From positions 437,071 through 501,070 of the forward strand of contig NZ_NPEA01000002.1 of assembly GCF_002812205.1 (NCBI RefSeq): a DNA stretch of 64,000 nt, written 5' to 3'. This document shows, piece after piece, positions 18,051 through 25,221 of the stretch (position 1 is its first letter; the number at the start of each line of letters is the position of its first letter). The stretch is from Leptospira neocaledonica. Its GTDB lineage: Bacteria > Spirochaetota > Leptospiria > Leptospirales > Leptospiraceae. Made by a program: the position numbers and the translations under genes. A model generated the notes under the pieces. That model was not told the origin of the DNA and searched no databases. It was given only the letters and a program-made list of their open reading frames with translations.

Positions 18051-18089
18051 TTGACATTTCTTTATTATATAACTATATGATTATATAAT
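18051..18089 (+). promoter_or_regulatory. Promoter and operator of the first ArsR-SRPBCC module
   Basis: A TTGACA at 18051-18056 is followed, 17 bases on, by TATATG. A perfect 9-base inverted repeat, ATTATATAA (18064-18072) and TTATATAAT (18081-18089) with an 8-base spacer, overlaps the -10. The ATG of the ArsR gene is 9 bases after it. This is the expected place for autorepression by the ArsR dimer. Confidence 0.7.
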
Positions 18090-18098
18090 AAATTAGAT

Positions 18099-18437
18099 AT
18101 GCAAACCCTCGATTCTACCTTTGCCGCGCTTGCTGACTCAACTCGCCGAGCGATACTCATGCGTCTCGCAAAAGAAGACTTAACAGTTATGGAACTCGCA
18201 AAACCCTTCAAAATGAGCCAGCCGGCTATTTCACGGCATCTCAGAGTTTTGGAGGAAGCCGGTCTTATCTCAACCACGATCCGCGCACAGGAGCGCCCGC
18301 GTAGGCTTGAAACTGCGCAGCTCAAAAAGGCTACGGATTGGATTGAGAAATACCGCCAGATATGGGAGAAACGTTATCAAGTACTCGATGGGTTACTCGA
18401 AGAATTGCAGACGATGCAAATAAAAGGAGATCAATGA
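18099..18437 (+). CDS. ArsR-family repressor (SRPBCC-linked)
   Basis: A 112-residue winged-helix protein: FAALADSTRRAILMRLAKEDL, LAKPFKMSQPAISRHLRVLEEAGLI, then a basic wing. No metal-binding cysteine pair (ELCVCDL) is present, so it belongs to the metal-free ArsR group that partners SRPBCC proteins. The stop overlaps the ATG of the next gene (ATGA), so the two are translationally coupled. It probably represses its own operon through the inverted repeat just upstream. Confidence 0.9.
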   Translation: MQTLDSTFAALADSTRRAILMRLAKEDLTVMELAKPFKMSQPAISRHLRVLEEAGLISTTIRAQERPRRLETAQLKKATDWIEKYRQIWEKRYQVLDGLLEELQTMQIKGDQ

Positions 18438-18949
18438 AAATGAAAACAGATCAAAAAGAACTGAAGGTCGAGTTACGAGGTGAAAGAGAAGTTGTCGCTA
18501 CACGTTATTTTGCCGCGCCTCGCCAATTGGTATTCGATTGTTTTACAAAACCGGAGTTGATGCTTAGGTGGCTGACTGGTCCAGAAGGTTGGAAGCTTGA
18601 GACTATAGAGAACGATCTTAGGGTTGGTGGCAAATACCTTTACGTCTTTGCAGATCAAAACGGAACCAAAATGGGGGTTTATGGAAAATTCCTAGAGGTG
18701 GTTATTCCTGAGAAGGTAGCGAATGACGAGAATTATGCGACAGACATGTCTACGTTTAATCCGAATGGTCCGGAAAATCCGGATGCTACCGTAGAGTCGC
18801 GCACCTTTACTGCCGAAGGTAATCTAACTCTCATGACTCATGTGGTTAAATTCGCTTCTGCCGAAGTGCGCGAGGCAGAAATAGGTGCAGTCGAAGCTTG
18901 GAAGGAGCTATGCCTAGTGCTCGATAAATTACTTTTGGAGCTTGTTTGA
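18434..18949 (+). CDS. SRPBCC/AHSA1-type ligand-binding protein
   Basis: A 171-residue START-like domain of the AHSA1 group: VVATRYFAAPRQLVFDCFTKPELMLRWLTGPEGW, then GGKYLYVF and a terminal helix (AWKELCLVLDKLLLELV). The start at 18434 is chosen over an upstream in-frame ATG because AGGAGA precedes it and the N-terminus then matches the family. Such proteins bind small hydrophobic molecules; together with the ArsR gene it forms a common stress-responsive cassette. The ligand is unknown. Confidence 0.88.
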   Translation: MKMKTDQKELKVELRGEREVVATRYFAAPRQLVFDCFTKPELMLRWLTGPEGWKLETIENDLRVGGKYLYVFADQNGTKMGVYGKFLEVVIPEKVANDENYATDMSTFNPNGPENPDATVESRTFTAEGNLTLMTHVVKFASAEVREAEIGAVEAWKELCLVLDKLLLELV

Positions 18950-18963
18950 ACAATTTAAAGTAA

Positions 18964-18990
18964 GTAGCCCGGTGATCCTACCGGGCTTAC
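18964..18990. terminator. Two-way terminator hairpin
   Basis: AGCCCGGT (18966-18973) and ACCGGGCT (18980-18987) form a GC-rich stem around GATCCT, between two converging genes (stop codons at 18949 and 18996). T-rich tracts are weak, so efficiency is uncertain. Confidence 0.6.
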
Positions 18991-18995
18991 AATTT

Positions 18996-19790
18996 CTACT
19001 CAGATTTAATCTTTTGTTTTATGTTAAGAGAAGGCCAAAGCATAGGAACCCTACGTTTATATTGCAGATACTTTTCGCCGAAAATACGAACCAAATCTTT
19101 CTCTTCAAAAAATGTTCCTATGATGATATAGACTGTCATACCTGCCGAAAGAATGAGATGCCCTGCATTCATTAACGGAGTACTCCACAAGACCAAAATC
19201 ATTCCTAGCATCATAGGATGACGCACAAACCTATAAAGTGACGGTGTGGCAAATTCCGCTGAACGTTTTTCAGTTTTCATTAGAAAACTCCAAGCTTGCC
19301 GCAATCCAAAAAGTTCAAAGTGATCAATCAAAAAACTGGAAACTACGGCTAAGAATAATCCTATTAAAAAAATCGAATAGATCATATATATCCCGAAATC
19401 AGCCTTAATATTCCAAATTTCGGAATAGATTGGCTGCCATAGGCAAGAGAGAGCGATCAAAGTAATACTAACTATGAAAACGTAAAGGCTCCTCTCAATA
19501 GGCATTGGTACAATTTGGTGCCAATATTTTTTGGAACTGGCCCTGGCCATGACGCTATGTGGGATTCCGAACATTGCTACTAAGGCGATATTTAAACAAA
19601 TCGACCCGATTAGCCCGATTTGAAATTTGAATGAGATAGGCTCCAAGAATTGGGTGATATCAAGTAAGCGGCAAACAAAAACCAATATGCTAAATAGGTA
19701 GATTGTATAGGAAATCAGAGCGAATATCAAATAAGTAAGTCGCGTAAGTATATTATCCTTAATCAAAGTTGCCTCCAAAATGCTTGGCAT
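18996..19790 (-). CDS. NnrU/MddA-like membrane methyltransferase
   Basis: A 264-residue protein with about six membrane segments. The C-terminal half holds the isoprenylcysteine-methyltransferase-like signature YRFVRHPMMLGMIL, then FFEEKDLVRIFGEKYLQYKRRVPML. Together with FGIPHSVMA and FGLRQAWSF this resembles methanethiol S-methyltransferase (MddA), which makes dimethyl sulfide from methanethiol, but other NnrU-related members differ in substrate. A MarR gene is divergent 157 bases away and probably controls it. Confidence 0.75.
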   Translation of the reverse strand: MPSILEATLIKDNILTRLTYLIFALISYTIYLFSILVFVCRLLDITQFLEPISFKFQIGLIGSICLNIALVAMFGIPHSVMARASSKKYWHQIVPMPIERSLYVFIVSITLIALSCLWQPIYSEIWNIKADFGIYMIYSIFLIGLFLAVVSSFLIDHFELFGLRQAWSFLMKTEKRSAEFATPSLYRFVRHPMMLGMILVLWSTPLMNAGHLILSAGMTVYIIIGTFFEEKDLVRIFGEKYLQYKRRVPMLWPSLNIKQKIKSE

Positions 19791-19901
19791 TCAAAGCTTT
19801 TTAAAAAGCTTCAACTTAGGTAAAAGAGCTGGGGGTAACTACTGTAAATAATAAATTGTAAGGATCTTTTTGCTTATTGGAATATTGCTTGGTATTCAAA
19901 G
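19781..19901. promoter_or_regulatory. Divergent control region with palindrome and direct repeats
   Basis: Upstream of the methyltransferase is an 18-base perfect palindrome, AAGCTTTTTAAAAAGCTT, at 19794-19811. A 16-base direct repeat (TGCTTGGYATTCAAAG) occurs at 19781-19796, overlapping the methyltransferase start codon, and again at 19886-19901, upstream of the MarR gene; they match at 15 of 16 positions. These are the best candidate MarR operators: one copy per gene. Nothing has been tested. Confidence 0.6.
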
Positions 19902-19947
19902 TAATTTTTGGAATATAGAAACTGTTTTTTTATAAACATAGGAAAAT

Positions 19948-20373
19948 ATGGAAAGAATGAAACAAGACAGACTGTTAGTTCTGATTACGGCATTGCGAGA
20001 TCAAATCCTAGATGAAATAAAGAAAGATTATCTACGTTTCGGACTGACGAATATAACACCCGCGATGGGCGCCGTTCTTTGCACTCTCAAAAGTGATCGC
20101 CCACAATCGATGAAAGAGATAGCGAAACAAATTTTTAGGGACCAATCTAGCGTTACTCCGTTAGTGCAAAAGTTGGTCGATTTAAATTTAGCAATTCAGG
20201 AACGTTCATCCGTTGATGCTAGGGAGAGTCAGGTTCGACTGACTATGTCCGGGAGAAATTCACGTTTAAAAATAATTCGGGCGGGTAGAAAAATGAATGC
20301 TCGTTTGTATAGGGGGATGTCGGCCGTCGATCGAAAGCATCTTATTTCTTTATTGGCTCAATTAAAAAAATAA
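19948..20373 (+). CDS. MarR-family transcriptional regulator
   Basis: A 141-residue winged-helix regulator: ITPAMGAVLCTLKSD, SMKEIAKQIFRDQSSVTPLVQKLVDLNLA, wing ERSSVDARESQVRLTMSGR. Length and layout match MarR. It faces away from the MddA-like gene with repeats in between, so it probably regulates that gene and itself. The ligand is unknown. Confidence 0.88.
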   Translation: MERMKQDRLLVLITALRDQILDEIKKDYLRFGLTNITPAMGAVLCTLKSDRPQSMKEIAKQIFRDQSSVTPLVQKLVDLNLAIQERSSVDARESQVRLTMSGRNSRLKIIRAGRKMNARLYRGMSAVDRKHLISLLAQLKK

Positions 20374-20374
20374 A

Positions 20375-20734
20375 CTACTGATTCGAACCTCTAAGGATTT
20401 TTTCCATAGCCTTTCCTTTTGCCAATTCATCGATTAACTTATCTAGGTAACGGATTTTCTGCATAAGTTTGTCTTCGATTTCTTCTACACGAATGCCGCA
20501 GACTACTCCTTTGATCAGTGAAACATTATCATTGAGGTGAGGCGCCTGATCAAAAAAATCTTCGAAATTGACTTCATTCTTCAGTTGTTTTTGAAAACTT
20601 TTAGCATCATATCCAGTGAGCCAAAAAATAATTTTATCAACTTCTGCTTTTGTCCGTCCTTTTCTTTCCACTTTTTGAATATACAAGGGATAAACTTTTG
20701 AGAAAGACATAGCAAAGACTTTTGAATTTTCCAT
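20375..20734 (-). CDS. DUF2200 family protein
   Basis: A 119-residue protein that matches DUF2200 at [38 protein letters not shown] and at the later [29 protein letters not shown] (both quoted only in parts: [39 protein letters not shown]). The function of the family is unknown. Such small genes are typical of mobile accessory clusters. It ends two bases from the MarR stop, in a convergent arrangement. Confidence 0.85.
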   Translation of the reverse strand: MENSKVFAMSFSKVYPLYIQKVERKGRTKAEVDKIIFWLTGYDAKSFQKQLKNEVNFEDFFDQAPHLNDNVSLIKGVVCGIRVEEIEDKLMQKIRYLDKLIDELAKGKAMEKILRGSNQ

Positions 20735-20785
20735 TTGATCTAATACCTTATTTGGTGCTAAACATTTCGTTTAATTGCTAAAATT

Positions 20786-21226
20786 TTATTTAAGTTCTTC
20801 CGCCAATGCGATGATGAATCCTTCTGGACTTCGCAAATAACATAGAAGATAACTATCTTCATACTGTTCCAATTTGCCAACGAGTGTAACTCCATGCTTT
20901 TCGAGTCGAGCAACAGTATCTTTGATATCTGTGACTGCAAACATTACACGAAGATAACCTAATGTGTTTGAGGGGGCATTTTTTGGTTCCGGTTGTATAG
21001 CCTTCGGCCTGATGAATTTCGATAATTCCAGGCGACTGTGTCCGTCCGGAGTTTTCATCATTGCCATGTCGACTTGCATTCCTTCGAGTCCTACTACATG
21101 GTCTGCCCAAGATCCTTCGACTATCATTCGTCCTTCGAATTCTAAGCCAAGCTCGCTGAATAGAGCAATCGCAGCGTCAAGATCTTCGACAACAATACCA
21201 ACATTGTCCATTCGTTTCACTGTCAT
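20786..21226 (-). CDS. VOC-superfamily (glyoxalase-like) protein
   Basis: A 146-residue vicinal oxygen chelate protein with two paired beta-alpha-beta-beta-beta halves: MDNVGIVVEDLDAAIALFSELGL and then RVMFAVTDIKDTVARLEKHGV. Possible metal ligands include Glu and His in GHSRLELSKF and PEGFIIALAEEL. Family members include glyoxalase I, fosfomycin-resistance and dioxygenase-type enzymes; this one cannot be narrowed. It is divergent from the second ArsR module. Confidence 0.87.
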   Translation of the reverse strand: MTVKRMDNVGIVVEDLDAAIALFSELGLEFEGRMIVEGSWADHVVGLEGMQVDMAMMKTPDGHSRLELSKFIRPKAIQPEPKNAPSNTLGYLRVMFAVTDIKDTVARLEKHGVTLVGKLEQYEDSYLLCYLRSPEGFIIALAEELK

Positions 21227-21289
21227 TTTTTTCTATCCTCCGGTTTGCCCGTAATAGCCTCCATTATTGTCCACAGGGTCGATCCATTT

Positions 21290-21356
21290 ATCAATCGATT
21301 GATCGGTTATTTTCTAAGTATTTTACTTGACATGCAGGTATTTACCTGCATATTAT
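21290..21356 (+). promoter_or_regulatory. Promoter and operator of the second ArsR-SRPBCC module
   Basis: TTGACA at 21327-21332 and TATTAT at 21351-21356 are 18 bases apart. Inside the spacer lies ATGCAGGTA-TT-TACCTGCAT (21332-21351), a perfect 20-base inverted repeat, an ideal autorepressor site. A second 14-base palindrome, ATCAATCGATTGAT, is at 21290-21303, towards the divergent VOC gene. The operator sequence is unrelated to that of the first ArsR module, so the two repressors probably do not cross-talk. Confidence 0.8.
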
Positions 21357-21375
21357 TCTCTTACAAACGCAACGA

Positions 21376-21699
21376 ATGGACGCTGATAATGTTTTTAAGG
21401 CGCTGGGAGACCCAACACGCAGAAAGCTGCTCGATCTTCTATATGAGAAGAACGGCCAAACTTTGGGCCAACTCTGTGAACATTTGGACATGACACGACA
21501 ATCTGCCACGCAACATATCGGGATCCTCGAATCAGCCAATCTGATCAGTACAGTTTGGCGTGGCAGGGAGAAGTTGCATTTTATCAACCCGGTTCCGTTG
21601 CATGAGGTTTATGAGCGCTGGGTAAGGAAATTCGAACACCAGAGGCTTAGCCTGTTGCATGACCTGAAGAAGGAACTTGAAGGAGAGAATAATGAGTAA
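21376..21699 (+). CDS. ArsR-family repressor, second module
   Basis: A 107-residue winged-helix protein: VFKALGDPTRRKLLDLLYEKNG, LCEHLDMTRQSATQHIGILESANLI, then WRGREKLHFINP and a helical tail. No metal-binding cysteines. The next gene starts inside its 3' end (8-base overlap), so the pair is coupled. The perfect inverted repeat within its promoter is the likely target. Confidence 0.9.
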   Translation: MDADNVFKALGDPTRRKLLDLLYEKNGQTLGQLCEHLDMTRQSATQHIGILESANLISTVWRGREKLHFINPVPLHEVYERWVRKFEHQRLSLLHDLKKELEGENNE

Positions 21700-22174
21700 A
21701 GAGAAGACGAGCTTTGTTTACGTGACTTATATCCGTTCTACACCGGAAAAAGTGTTTGAGGCAATCACGAAGCCTGAGATTACAAAACGTTATTGGGGTC
21801 ACGAGAATATCTCTGACTGGAAGCCTGGATCCTCATGGGAACATGTGCGTAATAATGAGGAACATACAGTTAATATTGTTGGTAAAGTAGTAGAAGTGGT
21901 TCCTCCGACACGTTTGGTTATCAGCTGGGCAAGTCCTGCACAGGCCGCAGATCCGGAAAGTTACAGCCGTGTGACCTTCAACGTCGAAGAATATGAGGAT
22001 ATGGTTCGACTAACTGTCACTCATGATGAACTTGAGGCAGGTAGTGGAATGGCTAAAGGTATCCAACAAGGTTGGCCAATTGTTCTCTCTAGTTTGAAAT
22101 CCTTATTAGAAACCGGCGAAGGAATCGACGTCTTTGCTAAGCCGAAGTCGGCTTCAAGTGGGAGTCTTTCATGA
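21692..22174 (+). CDS. SRPBCC/AHSA1-type protein, second module
   Basis: A 160-residue START-like domain: FVYVTYIRSTPEKVFEAITKPEITKRYWGHENISDW, WEHVRNNEEHTVNIVGKV and a C-terminal helix (GWPIVLSSLKSLLETG). The start at 21692 has AGGAGAG before it. Similar modules in other bacteria respond to organic stressors. It shares only fold-level similarity with the 18434 gene, so the two modules are not a recent duplication. Confidence 0.88.
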   Translation: MSKEKTSFVYVTYIRSTPEKVFEAITKPEITKRYWGHENISDWKPGSSWEHVRNNEEHTVNIVGKVVEVVPPTRLVISWASPAQAADPESYSRVTFNVEEYEDMVRLTVTHDELEAGSGMAKGIQQGWPIVLSSLKSLLETGEGIDVFAKPKSASSGSLS

Positions 22175-22587
22175 GTAAGTCCTATACCGGCGGATGTGCA
22201 TGCGGTGCTATCCGCTATACAACCAAGCACGAGCCTATCTTTCAGAATCATTGCCAATGTCTCGATTGCCAGAAGAGGAGTGGAACGGGGCATGGCTCCT
22301 ATCTTACCTTTCCTGCAAGAGCTGAGATGATAATTACCGGTGAAGCGACTCATTGGGAAGTTGCAGGCGATAGCGGTAATATGAAGATTCACTCCTTCTG
22401 TCCCGTTTGTGGAACCCCAGTTTATCTACGTTTTGTAGCGATGCCGGACTTGATTGCAATCCATGCGGCGAGTTTAGATGAGCCTAGTCGCTTTGCACCA
22501 CATGCACTTACTTACAAAGTTCGCGGGTTGGCTTGGGATTTAATCGATCCTTCGTTAAAGGCATTCGAGAAAATGCCGACTGGTTGA
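22171..22587 (+). CDS. GFA-family zinc protein
   Basis: A 138-residue protein of the GFA (glutathione-dependent formaldehyde-activating enzyme-like) family with the two cysteine clusters: GGCACGAIRY, CQCLDCQKRSG, and FCPVCGTPVY. These bind structural/catalytic zinc. Its ATG overlaps the SRPBCC stop (ATGA), making a three-gene ArsR-SRPBCC-GFA operon. Genuine formaldehyde chemistry is unproven for most members. Confidence 0.88.
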   Translation: MSKSYTGGCACGAIRYTTKHEPIFQNHCQCLDCQKRSGTGHGSYLTFPARAEMIITGEATHWEVAGDSGNMKIHSFCPVCGTPVYLRFVAMPDLIAIHAASLDEPSRFAPHALTYKVRGLAWDLIDPSLKAFEKMPTG

Positions 22588-22599
22588 TTTGCCTGTCGA

Positions 22600-22676
22600 G
22601 CATGCGCGAACGTTCGCCCATGCACTTGCCGAACAGAAGTCTGTTGCGAATGGCAGGTGGCAATGTCATTCGCACA
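22600..22676. repeat. Palindromic hairpin element, copy A, with a second hairpin
   Basis: A 24-base imperfect palindrome: GCATG, then C, then GCGAACGTTCGC, then C, then CATGC (22600-22623). A second hairpin follows: GCGAATG at 22646-22652 pairs with CATTCGC at 22667-22673. Related elements lie at 24113-24206, beyond the next two genes. Confidence 0.65.
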
Positions 22677-22684
22677 AGTTATAT

Positions 22685-23482
22685 TCATTTAACTATATTA
22701 TTTAAATAGTCCAATGAGTAATTCTCAGCTTCGGATAAGTTTTTAATTTCAGAACTATAAAGTGCTAATCTTAATTCTTGGTATAGCTTAACTGAATTTA
22801 GTATGCTGTCTTTAATGGATCTAAAGTCATAGTTTGGAATTGTCGATTTTAGTTTTTCGAGATCGCTTGGATCAATAATAAATTCTAGTTTTCTAACTCC
22901 CCGAGGTAGGGACTTATATTTAAGATGAAGAAAAGGACCTAAAACTGTATTTCTAATGAATGATAAAAAATCAATCGTCTCAAAATACTCTCCTCTTCCT
23001 AATTTCGTGCCGGCATAATGTACCCAAACCCAAAATCGATCCTCTATCCATTGAAAGTCTGGATTTGGCCATTGTGATTTTGTTGATTCAAGGATGGCTG
23101 AGATCCGTTTATTATTTTTGTAGATGAAAATTGGATTTTCAATTCGGTCTTTTAGTTCGGAAAGCTGAATAAACTTAAAATCAACATGAAGAAATGGATT
23201 CTCATACAGACAAATTAATAGTCTTCTTTCCCCGACATGTTCACCTGTAAAGGCTGATAGCAAAGGGCCGAAATTTCTTGCGAAATCAACCATCTCCTTT
23301 CGTTCATATAGAATTCCATCTTTCAGCACTATAACGAAATCAATGTCAGAATATTCGTCCAGTTCTTTGGAAATGAATGAACCGGCTACTGCGACACCTT
23401 CAATTACTTGGCTACTCGACGCAAGGTCGTTTACCTTTTCAATAAATCGATCTATCTTCTCCATCGTATTTTTATATTTCAA
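22685..23482 (-). CDS. Nucleotidyltransferase-fold protein (antibiotic-adenylyltransferase-like)
   Basis: A 265-residue protein with the polymerase-beta superfamily motif: GVAVAGSFISKEL followed by EYSDIDFVIVL, where GS and the DxD pair coordinate Mg-ATP. A third acidic residue is at HVDFKF. The C-terminal half is helical. Aminoglycoside and lincosamide adenylyltransferases have this plan, but the substrate cannot be told. A TTG start at 23482 lies 8 bases after the stop of the upstream gene; an ATG at 23464 is the alternative. Translation is probably coupled to the DHFR-like gene. Confidence 0.78.
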   Translation of the reverse strand: MKYKNTMEKIDRFIEKVNDLASSSQVIEGVAVAGSFISKELDEYSDIDFVIVLKDGILYERKEMVDFARNFGPLLSAFTGEHVGERRLLICLYENPFLHVDFKFIQLSELKDRIENPIFIYKNNKRISAILESTKSQWPNPDFQWIEDRFWVWVHYAGTKLGRGEYFETIDFLSFIRNTVLGPFLHLKYKSLPRGVRKLEFIIDPSDLEKLKSTIPNYDFRSIKDSILNSVKLYQELRLALYSSEIKNLSEAENYSLDYLNNIVK

Positions 23483-23490
23483 TGTCTAGG

Positions 23491-24057
23491 CTATTCACCT
23501 GGAGCGTATTGAAGAAGGATACCGCCTGTAGAAAGTAGACGAGATTCGAGTAGTTTAAGTTTTTTATGAGGAATTCCTTGACTGAATAAAAGTTTTCCCT
23601 TTCCTAAAAATACTGGCGCAATGCATAGGCGAATCTCATCAAATAACTCTGCTTTCAATAAAGATTCAGATAAATTACCGCTACCGAATACAAACATATC
23701 GCCGTCGCCTTGCTGTTTTAATTTAGGAATTTCGACTGCAGCATTTCGTACGATTGTCGTATTATTCCAGTCGGCTGTTTTGAGTGTTGATGAACAGACT
23801 ACCTTTTGGATCTCATTCATAAATTTGGCGACTTCTCCTTCCGTCGGATCTTCTGCCGCCTTGGTCCAGTATTCCGCCATACCTTTGTATGTAGTCGCGC
23901 CGAACACAAGCATGTCGGCCGATTTCAATTGAACGAGGCTGAACTCCTCAAGCTCTTTACCCCAGACAAGTTCGTGAAAACTGAGGTCCCAGTTTTTCTC
24001 GCCCTCAAAATATCCATCCAGGGTGACTACATTCCACATTATTAGCTTTCTCATCAT
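23491..24057 (-). CDS. DHFR-family (RibD C-terminal-like) reductase
   Basis: A 188-residue protein of the RibD_C/DHFR-like family: MWNVVTLDGYFEGEKNWD, DMLVFGATTYKGM, then VFGSGNLSESLLKAELFDEIRLCIAPVFLGKGKLLF (quoted parts: FGSGNLSESL, PVFLGKGK). It would use NAD(P)H for a pteridine- or pyrimidine-type reduction; the specific reaction is unknown. It probably forms an operon with the nucleotidyltransferase downstream. Confidence 0.87.
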   Translation of the reverse strand: MMRKLIMWNVVTLDGYFEGEKNWDLSFHELVWGKELEEFSLVQLKSADMLVFGATTYKGMAEYWTKAAEDPTEGEVAKFMNEIQKVVCSSTLKTADWNNTTIVRNAAVEIPKLKQQGDGDMFVFGSGNLSESLLKAELFDEIRLCIAPVFLGKGKLLFSQGIPHKKLKLLESRLLSTGGILLQYAPGE

Positions 24058-24107
24058 GTGTTCCTTGAATATTAAGATTTTGTAAAATTATTTTTTTGGT
24101 GTTGGCG

Positions 24108-24206
24108 GTTTGGCGAACGTTCGCATATCCAACTTGAAGCAGATGCATGTGCGCCTATTCGCCCATGCGGTTAAGAAAAGCGGTATGGTCGCACCTTCGC
24201 CCATGC
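24108..24206. repeat. Hairpin elements, copies B-D
   Basis: Three relatives of the copy A element. The core GCGAACGTTCGC recurs exactly at 24113-24124. A 24-base unit GCATG-T-GCG-N6-CGC-C-CATGC lies at 24145-24168. A worn third copy at 24183-24206 ends in TTCGCCCATGC. TTCGCCCATGC is common to 22613-22623, 24158-24168 and 24196-24206. They flank the two-gene segment 22685-24057. Confidence 0.65.
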
Positions 24207-24210
24207 AGTT

Positions 24211-24237
24211 AAAAAGGGAGAATCCGAGAATCCTCCC
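24211..24237 (-). terminator. Possible terminator after the monoacylglycerol-lipase-like gene
   Basis: GGGAG (24216-24220) pairs with CTCCC (24233-24237); read on the minus strand a T-run follows. It lies just beyond the stop codon at 24244. The stem is only five bases, so this is tentative. Confidence 0.4.
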
Positions 24238-24243
24238 CCATAA

Positions 24244-25110
24244 TCAATGAGTCTGTAACCAGTTCACCAGATCGCCCAAAACTTTTGCCTTGTCCGCCGG
24301 AAGTTCATTCATGGTTTCGTGATATAGGCCATCGTAAATTTTCATAGATTTGTCCGAAGAAGGTATAACTTTGAAAGCTTCTTCCGTTCCTACTGAAAGT
24401 GCGATTGAATCTTCTTTTCCATGGAATAGATAAACTGGGAAGTTGATACGAGTTGCTTTCTCCAAAGCTTTTTCTTTAGAGTTCAAAAGGAAATCTCCTA
24501 AGTAAGCGCCAACAGAACCGTGAACTAAAGGATCTTTTTTATAAGCTTCTACAACGGACTTATCTCTGGATAGAGCATTCACATCTAATCCGGTTGGAAC
24601 AGTCAGAGTGGGGAAAGCTCCTGCCAGTAAACTTCCTGCTCCTTTTTTAATATTCATGACTAGGTCTGTTTTTACTGCGATTGGTAGCCCGCTCAGCACA
24701 AGTCTATCCAAGCTTGCTTGGTGAGAAGGTTCTCCTGCATAAAACAAAGAGATCAAGGCCCCCATGGAATGTCCCATTAGAGTAACATGTTTCACTCCCT
24801 CTTTTTGTTTGGCGATGCTGATCAATCTGTCCAGGTCCGCTAAAAATTGGTTAAAATGAGTGACTACTCCTTTGCTTCCGCCGGATTTTCCGTGGCCACG
24901 GGCATCTATTAGATAAACATTATATCCTTTTCCGGAAAGTGCTTCGAGTAGGTTGTCGTATCTTTTTCCGTGTTCCCCGATTCCGTGATGGACTACTAAA
25001 GTCCTTGGATTGTTTGCTTCTTTTGCACGGTAGGCTCTATAGTAGATGGATACATCGCCTGCTCCTACAAAGGTTCCGTCTTCCAGATGGTAGTTTTGTT
25101 CCCAATTCAT
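24244..25110 (-). CDS. Monoacylglycerol-lipase-like alpha/beta-hydrolase
   Basis: A 288-residue serine hydrolase of the S33/monoglyceride lipase group. HHGIGEHGKRYDNL is the oxyanion HG motif region, DARGHGKSGG is the family's second signature, and MGHSMGALISLFYA carries the nucleophile serine. The catalytic aspartate and histidine are probably in FHGKEDSIA and GLYHETMNE. No signal peptide; likely cytoplasmic. The substrate would be a monoacylglycerol or lysophospholipid, inferred from family. Confidence 0.9.
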   Translation of the reverse strand: MNWEQNYHLEDGTFVGAGDVSIYYRAYRAKEANNPRTLVVHHGIGEHGKRYDNLLEALSGKGYNVYLIDARGHGKSGGSKGVVTHFNQFLADLDRLISIAKQKEGVKHVTLMGHSMGALISLFYAGEPSHQASLDRLVLSGLPIAVKTDLVMNIKKGAGSLLAGAFPTLTVPTGLDVNALSRDKSVVEAYKKDPLVHGSVGAYLGDFLLNSKEKALEKATRINFPVYLFHGKEDSIALSVGTEEAFKVIPSSDKSMKIYDGLYHETMNELPADKAKVLGDLVNWLQTH

Positions 25111-25221
25111 TCGGTAAATATCCGATCTATCGGAAAAATGGGGAAGGAAATTTCTATCCGATCGTATTCTTTCTTTTACTATTTCGAACGAACGTAATGG
25201 CTGAAGTGGGCGTTGAGGCCC

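Noticed and set aside
22600..24206. Integron attC sites
   Set aside because: The hairpins look a little like attC, but the RYYYAAC/GTTRRRY cores are missing and the genes are in mixed orientation. No integrase is seen.
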